Under the pieces are notes generated by a model. It was not told where the DNA came from. It made no database searches and was given only the letters and a program-made list of their open reading frames with translations. A program made the position numbers and the translations under genes. Shown here one piece after another: positions 18,436 to 26,960 of a stretch of 64,000 nt of DNA (its first letter is position 1; every line of letters starts with the position of its first letter). Origin of the DNA: Paenibacillus montaniterrae (GTDB taxonomy: Bacteria > Bacillota > Bacilli > Paenibacillales > Paenibacillaceae); the NCBI RefSeq assembly GCF_018403185.1, contig NZ_BOSE01000003.1, positions 372,001-436,000 of the forward strand. The letters are read 5' to 3'.

Positions 18436-19689
18436 ATGATTAATAAACTTTTAAAAAATGATTATATTTCAACAATAATTTCAAGAATAATACTGATCGC
18501 CTCAGGTTTAATAAGCTCTGTTATTATCAATCGTTACCTGGGACCTGAACTGAAAGGTGAATACACTTTTATATTAAATGCTGTTAGTATCATATCGTTA
18601 GTTTTGAATTTAGGAATAGGACAATCTTATAGTTATTTTTCACGTAATTATGGAAGTTCTGTTAAGCAAGTTTTTGTTAATATCTTTTATATACAATTTA
18701 TTCTATACTTCTTATTTTATAGCTGTTTTTCTTTTATTATACCTGATTACAGTTCACATCTTATTGTATCTTTATCTATTCTAACCCAATTTAACACGCA
18801 AATAGGATTTATGGCATTAGTTTCGAATATTAAACAAAAGAATAAAATAATGGTGAGTTCAACTTTAATTTATAACATGCTTCTATTGTTAATGATAATT
18901 GCAACATCAAGCAATAATCTAGAAGTTGTAATTATCATACATGCGATTAAATTATTTGTTGAAACTACTGCAATTATAGTAAAGATGAAACTATATCCTA
19001 CATTAATGAAAATAAACTTATCTCTAATTAAGGTAGTTCTAAAATATAGTTTTCTCCCACTTCTCACTACATTACTAATCACTTTGAATTATAAGCTAGA
19101 TGTTATAATATTAAAGTTATTTGTTGAAAATAGAGATATCGGGATTTATAGCGTAGGTGCTACATTAGCTGGAATGTTGTGGATAATTCCGGATGCATTT
19201 AAAGAAGTATTATTTAACAGAACAGCTAAAAATGACTCAATAAAAGAAATTTTAATTAGTATTAAATTTAACGTATATTTAGCGGTAGTAGTAATTATTT
19301 TTTTTCTAGTTATTGGAAAAGATTTTATTGTAATTATGTATGGAAATGAATATAAAGATGCTTTTTTAGTCTCGGCGTTAATGTTGATAGGCTGTGTTCC
19401 AATGATATTATACAAAATAATAAATACCCTCTTTGTATCTATTGGAAAACAGAAGTTTGCTTTTATAACTTTATTTACCTCAGTTTGTTTAAATACAATT
19501 ATAAATTTTTTGTTGATTCCCAATTATGGAATATTAGGAGCAGCGTATTCATCTATTATTTCTTATTCTTTATGTGGATCTTTATTTTTGTGGTACTTTC
19601 AAAAGTTATATTCTTTAAAATTAAAAGATATGTTATTTGTAACTAAAAGTGAAATAAATACAGTTCTAAAGAGGATTTTAAGGAGATAG
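18436..19689 (+). CDS. Wzx-type polysaccharide flippase (MATE/PST superfamily)
   Basis: A 417-residue membrane protein with about 12 TM segments. It begins ISTIISRIILIASGLISSVI and NRYLGPELKGEYTF, the standard N-terminal pattern of oligosaccharide flippases. LGIGQSYSYF and YKLDVIILKLFVENRDIGIY are also typical of the family. It should move the completed lipid-linked repeat unit across the membrane for Wzy. The RBS is weak (ACGGTGTG). This is the last strongly AT-rich gene; composition returns to the host style at galU. Confidence 0.87.
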   Translation: MINKLLKNDYISTIISRIILIASGLISSVIINRYLGPELKGEYTFILNAVSIISLVLNLGIGQSYSYFSRNYGSSVKQVFVNIFYIQFILYFLFYSCFSFIIPDYSSHLIVSLSILTQFNTQIGFMALVSNIKQKNKIMVSSTLIYNMLLLLMIIATSSNNLEVVIIIHAIKLFVETTAIIVKMKLYPTLMKINLSLIKVVLKYSFLPLLTTLLITLNYKLDVIILKLFVENRDIGIYSVGATLAGMLWIIPDAFKEVLFNRTAKNDSIKEILISIKFNVYLAVVVIIFFLVIGKDFIVIMYGNEYKDAFLVSALMLIGCVPMILYKIINTLFVSIGKQKFAFITLFTSVCLNTIINFLLIPNYGILGAAYSSIISYSLCGSLFLWYFQKLYSLKLKDMLFVTKSEINTVLKRILRR

Positions 19690-19721
19690 AAGGGAACGAT
19701 ATTCCGAAATGGAGGTTTAAT

Positions 19722-20597
19722 ATGAAAATCCGTAAGGCAATAATTCCAGCAGCAGGTCTTGGCACTCGTTTCTTGCCAGCTACGAAGGCGCAACCGAAGG
19801 AAATGCTGCCAATTGTTGATAAACCGACGCTGCAATATATTATCGAGGAAGCGGTTGAATCTGGTATTGATGAGATTTTGATCATTACGGGTCGTAACAA
19901 AAAGTCGATTGAAGATCACTTCGATAAATCTGTTGAGCTCGAATTAGAGCTGGAAGCTAAGGGCAAGGTTGAGTTGTTAAAAGAGGTACGCAAAATATCG
20001 AATATGGTGAATATCCACTATATCCGCCAAAAAGAGCCTAAAGGACTTGGCCATGCGATCTATTGCGCTAAAAGCTTTATTGGCAATGAGCCATTTGCCG
20101 TATTGCTTGGCGATGATATCGTCTATAGCGATACACCTTGCTTAAAGCAACTCATTGATGTGTACGAGTATTACAATAGCTCTATTCTTGGCGTGCAGCA
20201 AGTTGAACATAAGGACATTCATAAATATGGAATTGTTGACGGACATAAAATTGACACTACGGTATCTCGTGTCAATCGCTTAGTAGAAAAACCTAAAACG
20301 GAAGAAGCTCCTACCAATATTGCCATTCTCGGTCGCTATATTATTACACCAGAAATTTTTAGCATTCTTGAAAAAACACCGCCGGGAGCGAATGGTGAAA
20401 TCCAGTTAACCGATGCCTTGAACCAACTTTCTCGTAAAGAAGCGGTCTATGCCTACGAGTTTAGCGGCAGACGCTATGATGTGGGGGATAAGCTAGGATT
20501 TCTCGAAGCAACAGTCGAATACGCGCTTCGTCGTGATGAGCTAAAGGAGCCGTTTTTGGCGTATCTAAATAAAATCATTAAGGAAAATAGCGATTAA
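19722..20597 (+). CDS. galU: UTP-glucose-1-phosphate uridylyltransferase
   Basis: A 291-residue GalU. The pyrophosphorylase signature AGLGTRFLPATKAQPKEMLP is at residues 11-30. The nucleotide-binding VEKPKTEEAP and the end of the active site at FEGRRYDVG-like FSGRRYDVGDKLG match well. It makes UDP-glucose from UTP and glucose-1-phosphate and feeds surface polysaccharide and glycolipid synthesis. GGAGG precedes the ATG. The stop overlaps the next ATG by one base. Confidence 0.96.
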   Translation: MKIRKAIIPAAGLGTRFLPATKAQPKEMLPIVDKPTLQYIIEEAVESGIDEILIITGRNKKSIEDHFDKSVELELELEAKGKVELLKEVRKISNMVNIHYIRQKEPKGLGHAIYCAKSFIGNEPFAVLLGDDIVYSDTPCLKQLIDVYEYYNSSILGVQQVEHKDIHKYGIVDGHKIDTTVSRVNRLVEKPKTEEAPTNIAILGRYIITPEIFSILEKTPPGANGEIQLTDALNQLSRKEAVYAYEFSGRRYDVGDKLGFLEATVEYALRRDELKEPFLAYLNKIIKENSD

Positions 20598-21052
20598 TGA
20601 AACAAAAGTCAGTAATATTGCGTCTAATACTAGGAACGCTCACCATAATGCTAGCAGTTGCGATTTTCATGCTGTCGAATCAGCCTGCCAGTCAATCCAG
20701 TCATTTAAGTATGACTTTTGCTGCACATTCCTTGCCGTATATAGAGAAATGGACAGGTTATGAGCTTTCATTGGCTGAGTGGAATCGTATTTTAAGAAAG
20801 CTGGCGCATTTCTCATTGTTTTTCTTTTTGGCGATATTTCTTATCACGATGTGTCGACTCAAAAAGCTAAGCTGGAGAAGATCCGCAATCATTACACTTT
20901 TTATTGCGATGAGCTATGCCGTCATTGATGAGTCTCATCAATTGTTTATTGAAGGCAGAGGCGCTAGCATACGAGATGTTGCAATTGATAGTGCGGGAGC
21001 GATTCTTGGAATTGTCGTAGTATTTTTAGTTGGACGGAGATGGTTAAAATGA
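20597..21052 (+). CDS. VanZ family membrane protein
   Basis: A 151-residue protein with four predicted TM segments. It shows VanZ-family landmarks: FMLSNQPASQSS after TM1, RKLAHFSLFFFLAIFL, AMSYAVIDESHQLFIEGRGASIRDVAIDSAG around TM3, and a final TM. VanZ proteins have no established biochemical role; VanZ itself lowers teicoplanin susceptibility. Its gene overlaps galU by one base and the next gene by four, so the three are one translational unit at the end of the polysaccharide operon. Confidence 0.9.
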   Translation: MKQKSVILRLILGTLTIMLAVAIFMLSNQPASQSSHLSMTFAAHSLPYIEKWTGYELSLAEWNRILRKLAHFSLFFFLAIFLITMCRLKKLSWRRSAIITLFIAMSYAVIDESHQLFIEGRGASIRDVAIDSAGAILGIVVVFLVGRRWLK

Positions 21053-21798
21053 AGAGATGGCAAAAAGTAACGATATGGATAGCAAGTATACTGATTGTTT
21101 TAGTTGTAGGTGGATTATTTGCTGCAAATTATGCGGTTGATAAGGTGCTTGATTCAATGGTTGGCATGAGCGTGGACGATCTCATTGGTGAAGAGGATGT
21201 CAATGAGTCTGGAAATAGTGATGGCACAGTATCGCCGCCGACAGGTAATGGAGATTCAGAAACTGATACTGGAACTGGTACTAATGATGGGGCTGTTGGT
21301 GATCCAAATCAGTCGGTTTCATCAGGTAATAGCCAAAACACAGGCAATTCAACTGATCCATCAAACGGTGGCGGAACTAACTCAAGCAACGGTGGTTCTG
21401 ATAGTTCTTCTTCAAGCTCTAACGGACAGCAACCGAATAGCTCTAATGGCTCTAATGGAGAGCAGGCAAGCGGATCTGAGCAGCAAGGTTCGAGTGGTTC
21501 TAACAGCGGAGGCTACAGCCCAGAGGTTTCTTCCGATAAAGCGAAAGAAGTAGAAGAAAACATTTCTATTAAGGACAAAGCAAAAGTTGTATCAACGCTT
21601 ATGGGCAGCCTGTCTGCATCCGATATTTCTGCACTTCAAAAGCTGGCTAGCGGTGGACTTAGTGTAGAAGAGAAGAAAGAAGCAAGAGATCTTCTGCTTG
21701 AAAAGCTTACCGAAGATCAATATAACGAGTTGATTGGAATTGCAGCTAAGCATGGCCTAAGCCAAGGCAAATCCTACTCTGAAGTAAAAGCTGAATAA
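21049..21798 (+). CDS. Membrane-anchored Ser/Gly/Asn-rich protein of unknown function
   Basis: A 249-residue protein I do not recognise. One N-terminal TM (about 6-28) is followed by a long low-complexity linker rich in Ser, Gly, Asn and Thr (about 45-155), then a charged helical domain (about 158-249). I prefer the ATG at 21049, which overlaps the VanZ stop and has GGAG nine bases upstream. The layout fits an extracytoplasmic domain held away from the membrane by a flexible spacer across the wall. As the last gene of the locus, it may have a role in surface assembly, which is inference. Confidence 0.75.
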   Translation: MKRWQKVTIWIASILIVLVVGGLFAANYAVDKVLDSMVGMSVDDLIGEEDVNESGNSDGTVSPPTGNGDSETDTGTGTNDGAVGDPNQSVSSGNSQNTGNSTDPSNGGGTNSSNGGSDSSSSSSNGQQPNSSNGSNGEQASGSEQQGSSGSNSGGYSPEVSSDKAKEVEENISIKDKAKVVSTLMGSLSASDISALQKLASGGLSVEEKKEARDLLLEKLTEDQYNELIGIAAKHGLSQGKSYSEVKAE

Positions 21799-21819
21799 AT
21801 TCATCATCATTCTCTCTAT

Positions 21820-21847
21820 AAAGCAACAGGATTTCCTGTTGCTTTTT
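21820..21847 (+). terminator. Rho-independent terminator of the polysaccharide locus
   Basis: AAGCAACAGGA pairs with TCCTGTTGCTT across a two-base centre, followed by TTTTT. It lies 22 bases after the last gene of the locus. Confidence 0.9.
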
Positions 21848-21968
21848 GTATGCATCCAAGTTGCTGCTGAAAGCTGTTCATAATAATTTCAGACTTATTT
21901 CGTAGCATGGTTATGATGGCGAATAGCCTTGCGTACTGATGATACAGACTTGAAAGAGAGAGTTGAAC

Positions 21969-23498
21969 ATGTTAAAGCATAAAAATCGATTGATGCTTCT
22001 ATATACAGCTATCGCAATTTTGCTCAGCTTGGCCTTCCATTTGCTGAATCGTGTATTCGATGTGCTGCATAACTGGATGCATCATGGGTTAACTGCGGCC
22101 AGTTATCTTGTACTGGACGAAGAGGTGTATGGGCTTGCGCTGAATCTTATATTCCTTGTTCCTGGTTTATTTTTTGCAGCGGCCTTTGTACTGTATCGGC
22201 GAAATCAAGAGCATCCGTTGATTGCTTTGCTGAATACATTGTCGTTAACCTTTTCCAGCATTTCGCTGATCGCTGGGGGAGGCGGCATGGTGGAGCTGCA
22301 TTTTTCGATATTTATGGTTGTCGCTGCCATTGCCTATTATGAGCAAATTAAGCTGATCACCGTAAGTACAGCTGTTTTTGCGCTGCAGCATGTTGTAGGC
22401 TTGCTTTGGCTTCCGCAGCTCGTGTTTGGTGCGAATGCGTATTCCTTCGGCATGTTTTCAATTCATGCTCTGTTCCTTGTCCTTACGTCTCTTGCTACGA
22501 TCAGGCAAATTTATGCTAAGCAGCGTGTCATGGCTGCTGTTGAAGCTGAGAAGCAGGAAAAGGATGCAAAGCTGCAGCAGCTGGTGGTGAATGCCGAGCA
22601 GTTATCTAATGAGCTGGAGAATAGCGCTGCTGCTATGCGGGAGCAATCAAGCCAGCATGTGCAGACATCGCAGGAAATGCTGCAATCGTTCAAGGAGGTG
22701 ACTAATGGCTTTACGAAGCAAAGTGACGCCATTAATGATGTTCATCGCGAGCTGAATGAGGTAAAGTCATTGGTGCGTGAAAATACGGAAGCATTTGATA
22801 TGCTGTACAAGCACACCAAGGAAGCGGCAAGCACGGCAGAGCAAAGCTATGCTACGCTGGCACAATTGAACGATCAAGTACATAACGTAGCGGAGGCAAT
22901 CGAGCAAACCTCTCATGCTGCTAAAGCTTTTAATCTGGCGACAGCGCAAATTGAAGCTGCGATGAAGCTGATTACGCGCATTTCCATGCAAACAAAAATG
23001 CTGGCTCTGAATGCTGCGATTGAAGCTTCGCGAGCAGGTGAGCATGGTCGTGGCTTTAGCGTGGTGGCTAAAGAAATTCAGTCCCTGGCGGATCAATCAA
23101 GAATTGCCACTGAGGAGATTCAAGAGGTGCTGAGCGGAATAACAGACGAGGCTCAGCAAATGGTCGAGCGGCTGGATGCTGGGGAGCAAGGTACACGCCA
23201 AACGGCGGAGCTCTCTCGCAGTGCAGTTGAGCAATATGAGACGATGCAGCAGGCGAACGAGGCAATGCAGCATATTATAGACAGCTTGTACGAGTTTACT
23301 TACAGGCTGCAGGATAAATCTAAACATATGTATGATGAAATGCTGAGCATGGCAGCCATTACAGAGCAGGGCGTAGCCTCAGTCGAGCAGCTGCTTGCCG
23401 CCACGGAACAGCAGCAGGCTGCCACAGCAAATATTGATCAGGAGATTGATGATATGGCGCAGCTTGCACGCAAGCTAAAGCAGCAATTTGCACCGTAG
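21969..23498 (+). CDS. Methyl-accepting chemotaxis protein with multi-TM sensor domain
   Basis: A 509-residue chemoreceptor. The N-terminal ~190 residues form about six TM helices with no large external loop. They carry [18 protein letters not shown] and [12 protein letters not shown], which resemble the membrane sensor found in 6-TM MCPs with a conserved ELHF/EMHF motif. The C-terminal half is a methyl-accepting signalling domain with the hairpin tip [20 protein letters not shown] (near 365). The ligand may be a gas or a membrane-soluble signal, but this is not known. The ATG at 21969 follows GAAAGAGAG. It is a single gene with its own downstream inverted repeat. Confidence 0.9.
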   Translation: MLKHKNRLMLLYTAIAILLSLAFHLLNRVFDVLHNWMHHGLTAASYLVLDEEVYGLALNLIFLVPGLFFAAAFVLYRRNQEHPLIALLNTLSLTFSSISLIAGGGGMVELHFSIFMVVAAIAYYEQIKLITVSTAVFALQHVVGLLWLPQLVFGANAYSFGMFSIHALFLVLTSLATIRQIYAKQRVMAAVEAEKQEKDAKLQQLVVNAEQLSNELENSAAAMREQSSQHVQTSQEMLQSFKEVTNGFTKQSDAINDVHRELNEVKSLVRENTEAFDMLYKHTKEAASTAEQSYATLAQLNDQVHNVAEAIEQTSHAAKAFNLATAQIEAAMKLITRISMQTKMLALNAAIEASRAGEHGRGFSVVAKEIQSLADQSRIATEEIQEVLSGITDEAQQMVERLDAGEQGTRQTAELSRSAVEQYETMQQANEAMQHIIDSLYEFTYRLQDKSKHMYDEMLSMAAITEQGVASVEQLLAATEQQQAATANIDQEIDDMAQLARKLKQQFAP

Positions 23499-23529
23499 GC
23501 ATGTGGTGGAAGGATTACAGACAAGAGAA

Positions 23530-23580
23530 GGGGTTGATCAGTTTTTCAGTTTATACTGGATCACTGACAGCCCCACTTTT
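23530..23580 (+). terminator. Imperfect terminator-like hairpin after the chemoreceptor gene
   Basis: GGGGTTGATCAGT and ACTGACAGCCCC can pair with a small mismatch and are followed by ACTTTTG. It is probably the terminator of the chemoreceptor gene. Confidence 0.55.
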
Positions 23581-23672
23581 GTGTGCAATTTGATTAATAT
23601 GTATATTAAAATGGAGTAAAAAATAGTGTGATACAATGTAGAAAACAAATGACTCTGATAAAGGTGATGTAA

Positions 23673-24125
23673 TTGAGCAGAAGAGCTAGAGTTAGCTATG
23701 ATTTAGATACTGGAGCTATTAAGCGGCTGCCAGATGTGGAGATTAAGGCGATTTTGCGAGCAGCGGATGAAATCATCTCTGTTGGTGGCAGGAACATGCT
23801 TTGCTTTATACTTAAAGGCTCCAACAACCAACAGATAAAAAAGCACGGGCTGGAAAGCTGCCCTGTGTATGGATTCTAACAGTTTGTGGAAGAGTTGCTG
23901 GTTCAGTTATCCGAGCTGCTGAAAGGCACTGATTATAGCTATGTAAGCCAGCTTAAGGATCGCAACCGGGAAATGATTTTACTGTTGATTGAGAAGATCA
24001 AACAAACGAAAAATCCCGATTTTGTGCCGCTGTTAAAGGCTTGGCAAGAGATTGAGTATAAAAAAGTTCGCTCTGAGCTACAGAAGGCGATTGATGCTTT
24101 GCCTCCACAAAACCATGAACATTAG
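23673..24125 (+). pseudogene. Interrupted RQC-minor-1-like DNA-binding protein gene
   Basis: Two adjacent ORFs in the same frame (68 and 79 codons) are separated only by a TAA at 23877-23879 and a few codons. The first part (VSYDLDTGAIKRLPDVEIKA, CFILKGS, GLESCPVYGF) resembles, from memory, the N-terminal part of small RQC (RecQ C-terminal-like) proteins of Bacilli. The second (ELLVQLSELLKGTDYSYV, then a helical tail) resembles their C-terminal part. The winged-helix segment expected after CPVYGY is missing. I infer an internal deletion plus a stop, so the gene is broken. The TTG start follows AAGGTGAT. The family assignment is moderate. Confidence 0.5.
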
Positions 24126-24140
24126 GGAGTAATTATTCTT

Positions 24141-25511
24141 ATGAGCAAACAACCAAGCATAGAAAAGATTTTGAACAAGCTAACCAAGGACGAGCTGAAA
24201 GGGATTTTGTTAGAGCTGGCAAAGCAGGATGAGCATTTGAGAAATGCGTTACTGCTGCAATACGGTGAAGGCAATAACGAGCAGCGGCTTGCTTCTTATA
24301 GCAAACTAATTCAGTCGACCGTGCGCAGGTATTCCGATAGAGACGGCTTTATCCCGTATAGAGAAACTCATCGGTTTACAATAGAAATGCTTGAGCTGCT
24401 GGAAAACTTTAATGCCGCGAATGATGAGCGTTTAGAGCTGGAAGCTGCTTTAATGATATTAGCGGAAGCTATTGAGGCCTTTCAGTATGCAGATGACTCA
24501 AATGGCGATATAGGGATACTGGTTGATAGTGCCCTTGAACGTATTTTTATGCTCACATGCAGCTTGAATAAACAAGACCTTGCTTTGCAGCAATATTACA
24601 TGAATCGCCTGCTTGCTGTAAGCAGGAGCGGCATTTTTCAAGGCTGGGATGAATTTCAGATAGCATTATTCCGCATTTGTAGTAAGTTATCAGAGATGGA
24701 GGAGTTACGTGAGCAGCTTAAGGCAGCCATTGAACTTCAAATTGATGCTTCTGCCACACAAACGTACGGCGCCTATACTCAGGAAGCTTTGCTTATGATT
24801 TTATATGAACTAATCGAAGCTTACGGTACTGGCGAGGAAGCGGAGCTATTTATTGCGAACCACCTTCTTTTTCCTGCATTCAGAGCCTTGCAGATTTCAA
24901 GACGGATGGAGAGCGGAGACTATACTGCTGTTATTGAGCTGGCTAAAGAGGGAGAGCAGCAGGACAAGGGCTTTCCGGGTCTCGTCATTAAGTGGAAAAA
25001 TGCCAGATATGAGGCATACAAACAGCGTAACCTCAAGAAAGAGCAATGGCTGCTGGCGAAAGAGCTGCTGCTGACAGGAGACTATAAGTATTACCAGGAA
25101 TTAGAGTCGCTTAATGAAGAGGACGAGCTTGTGTTTTATCGCAGCATGCTTGCTGAGCTAAAGAAGGCTAAAGGCTGGGGTGTGCGTGAGATTTATCTGA
25201 AACTAATTTCGGATAAAAATGATGTAGAGGAAATGATGAGTTATGTACGCAGTTCGCCTTCCTCAATCGAGAGCTACGCTGCAAGATTAATGGATCGCTA
25301 TCCGGAAGAGGTTGAGCAGATTTATCGTGAATTTATTGATCAACTTGCGGAGACTTCTTCCAACCGTAAAGATTATAAGCGGGTATGCAAGGTGATAAGA
25401 CAGTACGGGAAAACGGTTGGCAAGGATAAACAGGCAGCGGTCATTGATAAATTTACAACCCGGTATGCTAGACGTCCTGCTTTCATTGATGAGCTCGAAA
25501 ATTTGCTCTAA
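24141..25511 (+). CDS. Helical-repeat protein resembling the C-terminal part of SWIM zinc-finger proteins
   Basis: A 456-residue, mostly helical protein without TM segments. It opens KILNKLTKDELKGILLELAK and ends YARRPAFIDELENLL; both patterns are familiar from the non-zinc-finger part of Firmicute SWIM proteins. No SWIM CxCxnCxH motif is present. The ATG at 24141 follows AGGGAG and lies 15 bases after the broken RQC-like gene, in the same direction. Function is unknown. A separate SWIM protein is encoded at 62520, but I see no operon link. Confidence 0.7.
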   Translation: MSKQPSIEKILNKLTKDELKGILLELAKQDEHLRNALLLQYGEGNNEQRLASYSKLIQSTVRRYSDRDGFIPYRETHRFTIEMLELLENFNAANDERLELEAALMILAEAIEAFQYADDSNGDIGILVDSALERIFMLTCSLNKQDLALQQYYMNRLLAVSRSGIFQGWDEFQIALFRICSKLSEMEELREQLKAAIELQIDASATQTYGAYTQEALLMILYELIEAYGTGEEAELFIANHLLFPAFRALQISRRMESGDYTAVIELAKEGEQQDKGFPGLVIKWKNARYEAYKQRNLKKEQWLLAKELLLTGDYKYYQELESLNEEDELVFYRSMLAELKKAKGWGVREIYLKLISDKNDVEEMMSYVRSSPSSIESYAARLMDRYPEEVEQIYREFIDQLAETSSNRKDYKRVCKVIRQYGKTVGKDKQAAVIDKFTTRYARRPAFIDELENLL

Positions 25512-25532
25512 TTACTCAGGATCAGCATACTC

Positions 25533-25628
25533 AGCTCTTAATGGACTTCAACACTTGATCAAACGCTAAGTATGAAGGTGCTTCCTTACTAACAAAGCGT
25601 GATCATGCAATGAGAGGCACTAAGAGCT
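25533..25628. terminator. Nested inverted repeats between convergent genes
   Basis: AGCTCTTA (25533-25540) pairs with TAAGAGCT (25621-25628). Inside it, TGATCAAACGCTAAGTA faces TTACTAACAAAGCGTGATCA (to 25604) as an imperfect stem. The genes on both sides converge here, so a bidirectional terminator is likely, though T-runs are weak. Confidence 0.4.
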
Positions 25629-26268
25629 AGAGATGCTGACGAGCTTTCAACTGCTCGACATCTTCTTCAATGCGGGCAATCATGTTGCGTTGGGCGTCAA
25701 GGCGGCCATGCAGGATATACCCTACATCTTCACTTATTTGTCCGGTTTGGTCAAAGGTAGCATTTATTGTTTTTTCCATACCCTCTAGTTGAACCTCGAC
25801 ATGTCCGAAGCGTAAGTCAACGTCTTTGAGTTGAGCTTCAACGCCATCTAATCGTGATTCGACGCCGTCAAGTCTTGCTGCGACATGTCCCAGACGTAAG
25901 TCAACGTCTTTGAGTTGAGCTTCAACGCCGTCTAATCGTGATTCAACGCCGTCTAATCGTGATTCAAGGCCATCTAATCGTGATTCGACACTGTTCAGTC
26001 GAGTATCAATGCCGTCTAACCGCGTTTCAAGGCCATCTAATCGTGATTCGACGCTGTTCAGTTGAGTATCAAGGCCATCTAACCGCGTTTCAAGGCCATC
26101 TAATCGTGATTCGACGCTGTTCAGTTGAGTATCAATGCCGTCTAACCGCGTTTCAACAAGATCAAAGCGACTGTTGACTTGCTGGGCGAAATTAACTTGT
26201 TCATCTTTTATGCCATGTACAAGCGTGAGCAGTTCCATTAGCATGGAATCGGTTCTGCCAGTATCCAT
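25627..26268 (-). CDS. Heptad-repeat coiled-coil protein
   Basis: A 213-residue protein with no TM or signal peptide. From about residue 30 to 160 it is built of seven-residue units of the type (S/T)RLDG(L/I/V)(E/D). They are further arranged in 21-residue blocks (TQLNSVESRLDGLETRLDG), which give a 63-bp DNA periodicity. Such sequence forms a long parallel coiled coil. Ends are less repetitive: N-terminal MELLTLVHGIKDEQVNFAQQ and C-terminal ISEDVGYILHGRLDAQRNMI. Start follows GGAGGTGTGAAAA. Function is unknown; related phage and chromosomal genes in Bacilli are annotated only as coiled-coil. Copy number of the repeat may vary between strains. Confidence 0.8.
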   Translation of the reverse strand: MDTGRTDSMLMELLTLVHGIKDEQVNFAQQVNSRFDLVETRLDGIDTQLNSVESRLDGLETRLDGLDTQLNSVESRLDGLETRLDGIDTRLNSVESRLDGLESRLDGVESRLDGVEAQLKDVDLRLGHVAARLDGVESRLDGVEAQLKDVDLRFGHVEVQLEGMEKTINATFDQTGQISEDVGYILHGRLDAQRNMIARIEEDVEQLKARQHL

Positions 26269-26322
26269 TTTTCACACCTCCTTTCTATATATTATGAGTA
26301 GTTTCATTGGGCCAGTCAACAA

Positions 26323-26357
26323 TAAAAGGGAATGCGATCCCCATATCGCATTCCCTT
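26323..26357 (-). terminator. Terminator of the leftward YjcZ-like gene
   Basis: AAGGGAATGCGAT and ATCGCATTCCCTT form a 13-bp perfect stem. Read leftward it ends in CCCTTTTATTG. It lies downstream of the small gene at 26406-26498. Confidence 0.8.
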
Positions 26358-26405
26358 GTTGTGCTGCTTTTCTTTCATACCATGTTACAGAGCATTCGGG
26401 TTAAA

Positions 26406-26498
26406 TTAGTAACCGAAGCAAACGATAAGAAGCACTAATAAAATGAATAGCACCAAAATAAATGCAGAGCTCGAGTATCCACCAGCGTAACCTTTCAT
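26406..26498 (-). CDS. YjcZ family small sporulation protein
   Basis: A 30-residue protein: a short Gly/Tyr/Ser head (MKGYAGGYSSS) then one hydrophobic segment (AFILVLFILLVLLIVCF). This is the standard YjcZ/YczN-type layout. GAGGAGG lies 10 bases before the ATG at 26498, so I reject the longer ORF that starts at 26588. YjcZ proteins are found in spore-forming Bacilli; their exact role is unknown. A second family member is encoded divergently at 26703. Confidence 0.85.
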   Translation of the reverse strand: MKGYAGGYSSSAFILVLFILLVLLIVCFGY

Positions 26499-26702
26499 AG
26501 TAACATGCACCTCCTCAAGTAAGTGACTACACTGTACTATATGCAAGCCTTGATTTATGAGCATGGACGGATGTCTAGTATGCAGCAAGATAGGCGAATG
26601 TGGAAAATGGAAGGGCAGCTCCCCTGTTTAGGCAGTTGCCCATACATTTCGTCCTAACTGACATAAGATATGGTGTACCTTAATTCAAAGGAGTTGACGT
26701 GA

Positions 26703-26852
26703 ATGAATTATGCGGCAAATGTTGCTGGTAGTGTTAATCCAGCATACGGCGGTAAAGTTGGGGGATATGGTGGTGGATTTGGCGGGTTAAGTGCTAGCTG
26801 GATTTTAGTATTGTTTATTTTGTTGGTTCTTCTTGTATTATGTATGTGCTAA
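26703..26852 (+). CDS. YjcZ family small sporulation protein
   Basis: A 49-residue protein. A Gly/Tyr-rich head (GGKVGGYGGGFGG) precedes the hydrophobic segment SWILVLFILLVLLVLCMC, which is almost the same as that of the neighbour at 26406. AAAGGAG lies about 10 bases before the ATG at 26703. A terminator follows. The two genes are divergent, with about 200 bases between them that must hold both promoters. They probably arose by duplication. Confidence 0.88.
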   Translation: MNYAANVAGSVNPAYGGKVGGYGGGFGGLSASWILVLFILLVLLVLCMC

Positions 26853-26872
26853 ACCAGCTTTGATCGGACCTG

Positions 26873-26910
26873 CGGAAAGTCCTTGGGCAACCAAGGGCTT
26901 TCTTCCTTTT
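26873..26910 (+). terminator. Terminator after the second YjcZ-like gene
   Basis: GAAAGTCCTTGG pairs with CCAAGGGCTTTC (one mismatch), followed by TTCCTTTT. Confidence 0.8.
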
Positions 26911-26960
26911 ATGCAGATAAGCTATAATGAAGCAAGTCTATATAAAAGAAGGGTTACCAG

